64,000 nt of DNA, from the NCBI GenBank assembly GCA_964612675.1, contig CAZTDD010000012.1, positions 16,770 through 80,769 of the forward strand, given 5' to 3'. Under the pieces are notes generated by a model that made no database searches, had not been told where the DNA came from, and was given only the letters and a program-made list of their open reading frames with translations. This DNA is from CAZTDD01 sp964612675. GTDB lineage: Bacteria > Hinthialibacterota > Hinthialibacteria > Hinthialibacterales > JAKPRU01. Shown in pieces: positions 59,802 through 64,000 of this stretch (the stretch's first letter is position 1; every line of letters starts with the position of its first letter). Made by a program: the position numbers and the translations under genes.

Positions 59802-60449
59802 TTATTCTGGAGGAGCGGACGGGACCGGTTGACCGGATCGAGCCGCTTTAAACTCCTCTTCTTTCTTGTGCAGAACTTCCTCCGTCTCATCGCGTATTTT
59901 CCTCAGTTTCTTGATTTCAGATTCATGTTTCGCGCGCCGGCGGGCGATCTCCTCCTGCTGCGACCGTAATGTTCGCATGTCCTTCATGTAGATCAAACCC
60001 GCACCTGCCAAACCGAGAACGATCAGCAACAGACCGAGAATAACCTGCTGAAATATAAACAACAGTGTTACGAAGACCGAACACGTGATCAGAAGCATGA
60101 TCGAGTTCAGCCCCGGCAGTACTGTCTGTTCACGCTGAGCGCAAATACCTTCCAGGGTACGTATCCCCTCGTCCAGGTCCGCCTTCTTCTTTCTTAGGGC
60201 GTCGATTTCTTCTTGGAGGGCTTTCAGGTCTACCGCCGGCGCGGCAGCCTGCTGTTCTCCGCCACCCCTCGCCTGTTCGAGCAACGCGGGCAGTTGGGAG
60301 GGATCGTATTTGATTTCACCGGCGAGTGAGTTTAGGGCGTCGAGAAAATCCTCTGCCGCTTGTTCTTCATTCGATTTCAACAGACCTTCGGCAAAAGGAA
60401 CTTCGTTCCGGTGGACTTTGAACGCAAGATTGAACGCGGCACTCTTCAT
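59802..60449 (-). CDS. membrane protein with two coiled coils
   Basis: The 215-residue product has an N-terminal helical region (KSNEEQAAEDFLDALNSLAG), a first coiled coil (about 75-105, LKALQEEIDALRKKKADLDE), two adjacent hydrophobic segments (about 115-150, IMLLITCSVFVTLLFIFQQV and ILGLLLIVLGLAGAGLIYM) and a second coiled coil (about 155-205). Both ends should be cytoplasmic, tethering soluble partners to the membrane. No family is recognised. It lies between the STAS genes and the REC protein on the same strand. Confidence 0.75.
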   Translation of the reverse strand: MKSAAFNLAFKVHRNEVPFAEGLLKSNEEQAAEDFLDALNSLAGEIKYDPSQLPALLEQARGGGEQQAAAPAVDLKALQEEIDALRKKKADLDEGIRTLEGICAQREQTVLPGLNSIMLLITCSVFVTLLFIFQQVILGLLLIVLGLAGAGLIYMKDMRTLRSQQEEIARRRAKHESEIKKLRKIRDETEEVLHKKEEEFKAARSGQPVPSAPPE

Positions 60450-60669
60450 GAGCTATGGCTGCTGGGAGTCCCTATCGGTAGCATCGGTTCATCCCGTAGG
60501 CAAAAGACTCCAGCCGGCCCTCCTCGTCAGATTCGGTTGTTATTCCCCAGCCCAAGCCGCTTACCGCTCATGACACATAAGTTGGCATTTAATACCACAA
60601 TGTACCATACCTTGGCAAGGACAAACCGCGGAAGACCTGCCTAAGGAAACAGAGTTGAATATCGATTTC

Positions 60670-61923
60670 TCAGACCAACTTCGAGCTCAAGCGCAGACAT
60701 TCAATTGCTGTGTCTCGAATTGAGACGGTCTTTTCTCTATCGCTGAACTCCGGGTGGACGAAAGGGTTTCGCAAATGCTGCAGCCGAATCAGAAGCCCCG
60801 ACAGCCGCATCATCTCCAAATCGGTGAGACCTTTTAGCCCAAGAGGATTCTGCACGGATGTCGGACCGGAGCGATTCATAAATGAGAATTCCCTTCCAAA
60901 ACAGAAAAAGAGAACTCCCAGCGCTTTTAAGCCGTCGGGTTTGTATTTATGACGGTGTTGGAGCATCCTTTCAAGAACCTGTCGGACGATGTCTGAGTTC
61001 AAGTCCAGATCGCGTTCTTGTATGGTGCGGACGAGATATTGGTTGAAAAAGATGTCCAAATTTCTGATTTGCGTGTCGTACATCTCCTGAATAATGGGTT
61101 CAGCCTCACGGCTTGAGAGAAAACGGTTTACCTTCTTGCCGATTCGGCCTTTTACCTCGTTTTCTACGGCGAAAGAATAGGAGAAACATGCGTTTCGCGA
61201 TACAGAGAGACCGCCGGTCGATTCGGACTGTTCCAGGTGATACCCGATAGCGAGCATTGTCTGCGTCTCGGTGTGTAACGAGCCGAATTCAGCCAAAGTC
61301 TCACCCAGCTGGGCTCGCGACGACTCCAGATCGACGCCGGGGCTCGCAGGCGGAGTCGTCAGAGGGTTCTTGGCGGTTTCGAGACGGTCGCGGATATCAA
61401 AAACGACCCCCTTCATTCCTGTATCAAGATCATTGTCCTGCAGGAGGCTGTCCAAGCGTTGCGTGAGCTGCCCGTGGTCCTTGTCGGGTTCGTTGATCGC
61501 GGCTTCGACTTGCTCCCGAAGGTCTTCTATCTGACGATGGTACTCAGCGATTTTCTCCAGCAATCGGTATAGCGTTTCAATCTCGGTATCGATGCGGGAT
61601 TTGCTCACGACATACATCGCACCGTACTGTCGTGCCAACGCGCCCTCATCGAAACTGCCGACTGCCGAAATCATGATAACGGACAAATGGGGAAAAAGGC
61701 GTTTGATTTGCTGAATCAGCTGCAGACCTTCATCGTGAGTCCGCATGTCCAGGTCTGTGATGACGGCCATCGGAGATTGCTTGTTCAGGGCCTCCATGGC
61801 TTCCCGGCTGTCCTCGGCCTCGATTGTCCGATATCCCCCCAGAGCGAGATTCCTGGCAACAGCCGCCCGATAGTTCGGATTATCGTCAACCAGGAGGATG
61901 GCTTGTTCGTCCCTTCTCATCAT
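60670..61923 (-). CDS. response regulator with HEPN-like C-terminal domain
   Basis: The 417-residue protein has an N-terminal REC domain (LLVDDNP, D57 in ITDLDM, Lys in VVSKSR), then a coiled region (about 120-190). The C-terminal half (about 225-417) is all-helical and ends with HLRNPFVHPEFSD. In it R385-x4-H390 matches the R-x4-6-H signature of HEPN nucleases/RNA-binding domains, and the context (L-R-N-x-x-x-H-P) is like DUF4145/HEPN-type proteins. No HEPN assignment can be confirmed without a profile search. It is followed by the coiled-coil membrane gene on the same strand and divergent from the HD-GYP gene. Confidence 0.75.
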   Translation of the reverse strand: MMRRDEQAILLVDDNPNYRAAVARNLALGGYRTIEAEDSREAMEALNKQSPMAVITDLDMRTHDEGLQLIQQIKRLFPHLSVIMISAVGSFDEGALARQYGAMYVVSKSRIDTEIETLYRLLEKIAEYHRQIEDLREQVEAAINEPDKDHGQLTQRLDSLLQDNDLDTGMKGVVFDIRDRLETAKNPLTTPPASPGVDLESSRAQLGETLAEFGSLHTETQTMLAIGYHLEQSESTGGLSVSRNACFSYSFAVENEVKGRIGKKVNRFLSSREAEPIIQEMYDTQIRNLDIFFNQYLVRTIQERDLDLNSDIVRQVLERMLQHRHKYKPDGLKALGVLFFCFGREFSFMNRSGPTSVQNPLGLKGLTDLEMMRLSGLLIRLQHLRNPFVHPEFSDREKTVSIRDTAIECLRLSSKLV

Positions 61924-62050
61924 TCGCTTGACCCGGAATCAAATGACCGTGTACCCAGAGTGTACCACGAGTCAGGCCTTAAACCAGGTACGGTTTTCCA
62001 CCACACTGAATTAGAATACGATATGCTAATTAGGGAGTAGGAAGAAGACT

Positions 62051-63145
62051 ATGCCAAATGACCCCGCGAAAGCAGGATTCCATTCCAGCGAAGAACAACA
62101 TCACGCTCGCATTGCAGTCATCGACGACGAGCGCGATATTTGTCTCATGCTCGGCGAGTTTTTCCGCCGGATCGGTTATGAGACCGAGACTTTCTCCGAT
62201 GCACGGGAGGCGCTAGACCGTATCCGCGCTGAGACCTTCGATGTTGTATTCACCGACATCTATATGCCCGGCATGACAGGTATCAAGATCCTTGAAGAAA
62301 TCATGGGGTTGGAGAGGAACATCCTCGTCATTCTGATGACCGGTCAACCCACACTCGAGGATACGATCAGCGCTGTTCGTCTCGGAGCCTATGACTACCT
62401 CACCAAGCCATTCAATCTGGATCTTCTGGAACTGATGGTGAATCGAGCCGTTCAACAGCGGCGCCTGGTGTTGGAAAACATCGCCTATCACAACTACCTG
62501 GAGCAGCGGGTTGAAGAGCAGACACGGGAGCTCAAGAGTTTTATTTTCCATTCGATTGAATCGCTTTCGTATGCTCTCGAAGCCCGAGATCCTTACACAA
62601 AAGGGCACGGCGCTCGGGTGGCCCAGTTTGTGTTGACCCTGGCCGAGGAACTCGGATTGCCTGAGGAGAATCACGAGCCACTTCGGATCGCAGGAATGTT
62701 GCACGATGTGGGCAAGATCGGCGTACCGGACAGCATCCTCTTGAAACCCGGTAAGTTGACCGATGAAGAGTACGAGCTCATGAAAACTCATGCGCGCACC
62801 GGCTACAAAATCCTCGCCCCCATTGGATCGCTGGCCCAAGTCGCCACGTATGTTCACGAGCACCATGAGAGAATGGATGGGAAGGGGTACCCTCAGGGAC
62901 TTGTCGGCGACGAGATCGCGTTCCCGAGCCGTCTGCTTATTGTTGCCGAGGTCTGTGACGCCCTGGCGACAGAAAGATGTTACAAGCCGGCCTGGCCGGT
63001 GCATGAAATCGTGTCGTTTTTCGAGGACATGCGTGGTACCGCCTACGACAAAGAGGTCGCCGACGCGCTGCTTAGCTTGATGAGACGGAACGGAGACCAG
63101 GTTTTGAGTTTCTTTCGCGAGGACAGCAAGTCCCCTGTCTCGTAG
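62051..63145 (+). CDS. REC-HD-GYP cyclic-di-GMP phosphodiesterase
   Basis: The 364-residue protein has a REC domain (D69 in FTDIYMPG, Lys in YLTKPFN), a linking coiled coil (about 140-165) and an HD-GYP domain with H218-D219 in GMLHDVGKIGVPDSIL, HHERMDGKGYP from H271, and the downstream VCDAL motif. HD-GYP proteins hydrolyse c-di-GMP to GMP or pGpG, promoting motility. An aggaaga box precedes the ATG. It is divergent from the REC-HEPN-like gene across 127 bp, so the two receivers may answer the same signals. Confidence 0.95.
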   Translation: MPNDPAKAGFHSSEEQHHARIAVIDDERDICLMLGEFFRRIGYETETFSDAREALDRIRAETFDVVFTDIYMPGMTGIKILEEIMGLERNILVILMTGQPTLEDTISAVRLGAYDYLTKPFNLDLLELMVNRAVQQRRLVLENIAYHNYLEQRVEEQTRELKSFIFHSIESLSYALEARDPYTKGHGARVAQFVLTLAEELGLPEENHEPLRIAGMLHDVGKIGVPDSILLKPGKLTDEEYELMKTHARTGYKILAPIGSLAQVATYVHEHHERMDGKGYPQGLVGDEIAFPSRLLIVAEVCDALATERCYKPAWPVHEIVSFFEDMRGTAYDKEVADALLSLMRRNGDQVLSFFREDSKSPVS

Positions 63146-63228
63146 TCTCTGCTCGATAATCTCTTCGGTCTTGAAGGGGGGAATCCCTCCGACAACACGG
63201 CCTTTCCATTTGTTCTAACGTAAAAATC

Positions 63229-63258
63229 CGGCAGCGCCCCGAGGCGCAGGCACTGCCG
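63229..63258. terminator. possible bidirectional terminator
   Basis: Arms 63229-63234 and 63253-63258 pair perfectly (cggcag/ctgccg), with an inner cgcc/ggcg stem at 63235-63238 and 63243-63246 and a six-base bulge. A-rich bases lie to the left (taaaaat) and T-rich bases to the right. It sits between the ends of the convergent HD-GYP and YvyF-like genes. Confidence 0.45.
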
Positions 63259-63302
63259 ATTTCATTCGATTGGAAGAGTGAACAATTGGATCGAGGAGAT
63301 CG

Positions 63303-63734
63303 TTACGAGGCGGCCAGCCAGATTCTGCGATGCTGGTTGCGTCGAATGCGTGAATTCTTCGCCCAATAGTCTTCCCATTTGTTCTTCACGCGACGCGGGG
63401 TTCCATGAGATTTGGCCAGATAGCCATCCGGGGCAATGGCTGCGACCTCTTTCGTACAGTCACAGAACACTCCTCCGATGATCGGTTTTCGGCAATCCGG
63501 ACAAATGGCTCGGTGAGGCGCGGCTCGCAGGCGTCCCTGCTGAAGCCAACGCTGGATGCGAGATGTTTCAATGTCCAACTTCTCGGCCAGGTCGGAGACG
63601 CTGACCCGCCGCTGTCGACGGATGTATTCACGCGCTACTCCGATCAAAGCGTGCTCTTTATCCGAGCAGGGTTGACAACACCCATACGTGTCTACCTGGG
63701 CGTACTTCCCGCAGCTTTCGCAATTCGCAAACAT
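63303..63734 (-). CDS. YvyF-like flagellar operon protein (zinc ribbon plus helix-turn-helix)
   Basis: The 143-residue product begins at the ATG at 63734, six bases after gaggagga; a longer frame is rejected. It has an N-terminal zinc ribbon (CESCGKYAQVDTYGCCQPC), a helical MerR-like helix-turn-helix (VSVSDLAEKLDIETSRIQRWLQQGRL), a second zinc ribbon (CPDCRKPIIGGVFCDC) and a basic tail (RIRRNQHRR). This arrangement matches the YvyF/TIGR03826 family found in flagellar late operons near flgM and flgN. The flagellar genes would lie right of the window. It supports a flagellated cell. Confidence 0.8.
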   Translation of the reverse strand: MFANCESCGKYAQVDTYGCCQPCSDKEHALIGVAREYIRRQRRVSVSDLAEKLDIETSRIQRWLQQGRLRAAPHRAICPDCRKPIIGGVFCDCTKEVAAIAPDGYLAKSHGTPRRVKNKWEDYWAKNSRIRRNQHRRIWLAAS

Positions 63735-64000
63735 ATTCTTCCTCCTCGGTTTGAGCAAAGCCCTAACCGTTTGCAGATTCTCTCTCATGGCCCTCGAAAT
63801 GGAGAAAACATGCGACCGGCCGACCGAAGGAGGCGGGTCAATAAGCAAATACAATAACTCACATTGAGTTATCGGTAACTCGACAGGCGATCTGAAGCGT
63901 CATCGTAAAAAAACTTTACCCGGGCCGGATGAAAACTCTCATTACCCTAAAATCGGCAGTTGAAACCCGAGCGCGGTTCCTGAGCCCGTCGAAGGGCCGC
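63735..64000. other. right-edge region without a gene
   Basis: No supported gene. The last 28 bases (63973-64000) contain gagcccgtcgaaggg, one arm of a palindromic interspersed element seen widely in bacteria, cut by the window edge. A short aactca/tgagtt inverted repeat lies at about 63856-63870. Confidence 0.5.

Noticed and set aside
1..64000. tRNA, rRNA, insertion sequence or integrated phage genes
   Set aside because: Reading both strands revealed no cloverleaf with a TPsiC-type arm, no rRNA segment, and no transposase or integrase motif.

Overview
The window reads as chromosomal DNA of a Gram-negative, motile, heterotrophic bacterium of moderate G+C content. Lipoprotein signals, Tat (twin-arginine) signals on polysaccharide-related enzymes, a GspG-type pseudopilin, an O-antigen-polymerase-like protein with TPRs, Gfo/Idh/MocA oxidoreductases, a CxPxR sulfatase, ThuA and UroD-like proteins are a combination common in uncultured Planctomycetota/Sumerlaeota/Hydrogenedentota-type lineages. 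That placement is inference from gene content; no rRNA or tRNA gene is visible to test it.

Layout. 1-11.0 kb: the 3' end of gnd, then exported carbohydrate-related enzymes (FAD oxidoreductase, Asp-box propeller, aldo/keto-reductase-like Tat protein, SGNH hydrolase, sialidase-like lipoprotein), interrupted by an orphan DUF433 gene and a beheaded Mrr nuclease. 11.1-17.3 kb: bacteriohemerythrin and a four-gene Hmc/Tmc-like membrane redox operon whose last gene fuses an NrfD/HybB membrane subunit to a six-CXXCH cytochrome; its 3' end has been duplicated into a 7 x 40 bp tandem array. 17.3-20.8 kb: PAS histidine kinase, two single-domain response regulators and a small orphan. 20.8-30.0 kb: a second saccharide-utilisation block (PL22-like propeller, sulfatase, Gfo/Idh/MocA, beta-helix enzyme, UroD-like, pseudopilin, ThuA). 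30.3-37.5 kb: a signalling block with a kinase carrying a periplasmic CXXCH motif, a tandem-REC regulator, a 1170-residue REC-PAS-GAF hybrid kinase and a NarL-type regulator. 37.9-41.6 kb: esterase lipoprotein, a second Tat Gfo/Idh/MocA protein and a HEAT-repeat protein. 41.8-51.8 kb: envelope polysaccharide genes (Wzy-like/TPR protein, GT39-like transferase, methyltransferase, sugar-nucleotide epimerase) with aroQ and an M24 peptidase among them, closed by a good intrinsic terminator. 52.2-58.7 kb: chemotaxis operon cheW-cheR-cheA-cheC-cheD-(small ORF)-cheY-cheB. 58.7-63.7 kb: two STAS proteins, a small acidic protein, a membrane coiled-coil protein, a REC protein with a HEPN-like tail, a REC-HD-GYP phosphodiesterase and a YvyF-like flagellar protein.

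How it works together: the exported enzymes plausibly dismantle sulfated or acidic polysaccharides; the redox operon and hemerythrin suggest anaerobic or microaerobic electron transfer; the large set of PAS/GAF/REC proteins, the che operon and the c-di-GMP phosphodiesterase tie such cues to motility. No methyl-accepting receptor, integrase, transposase, CRISPR array or complete defence system was found. The most unusual items are the NrfD-hexaheme fusion, the interleaved complementary segments upstream of its operon, the 40-bp array, and the REC-HEPN-like protein.
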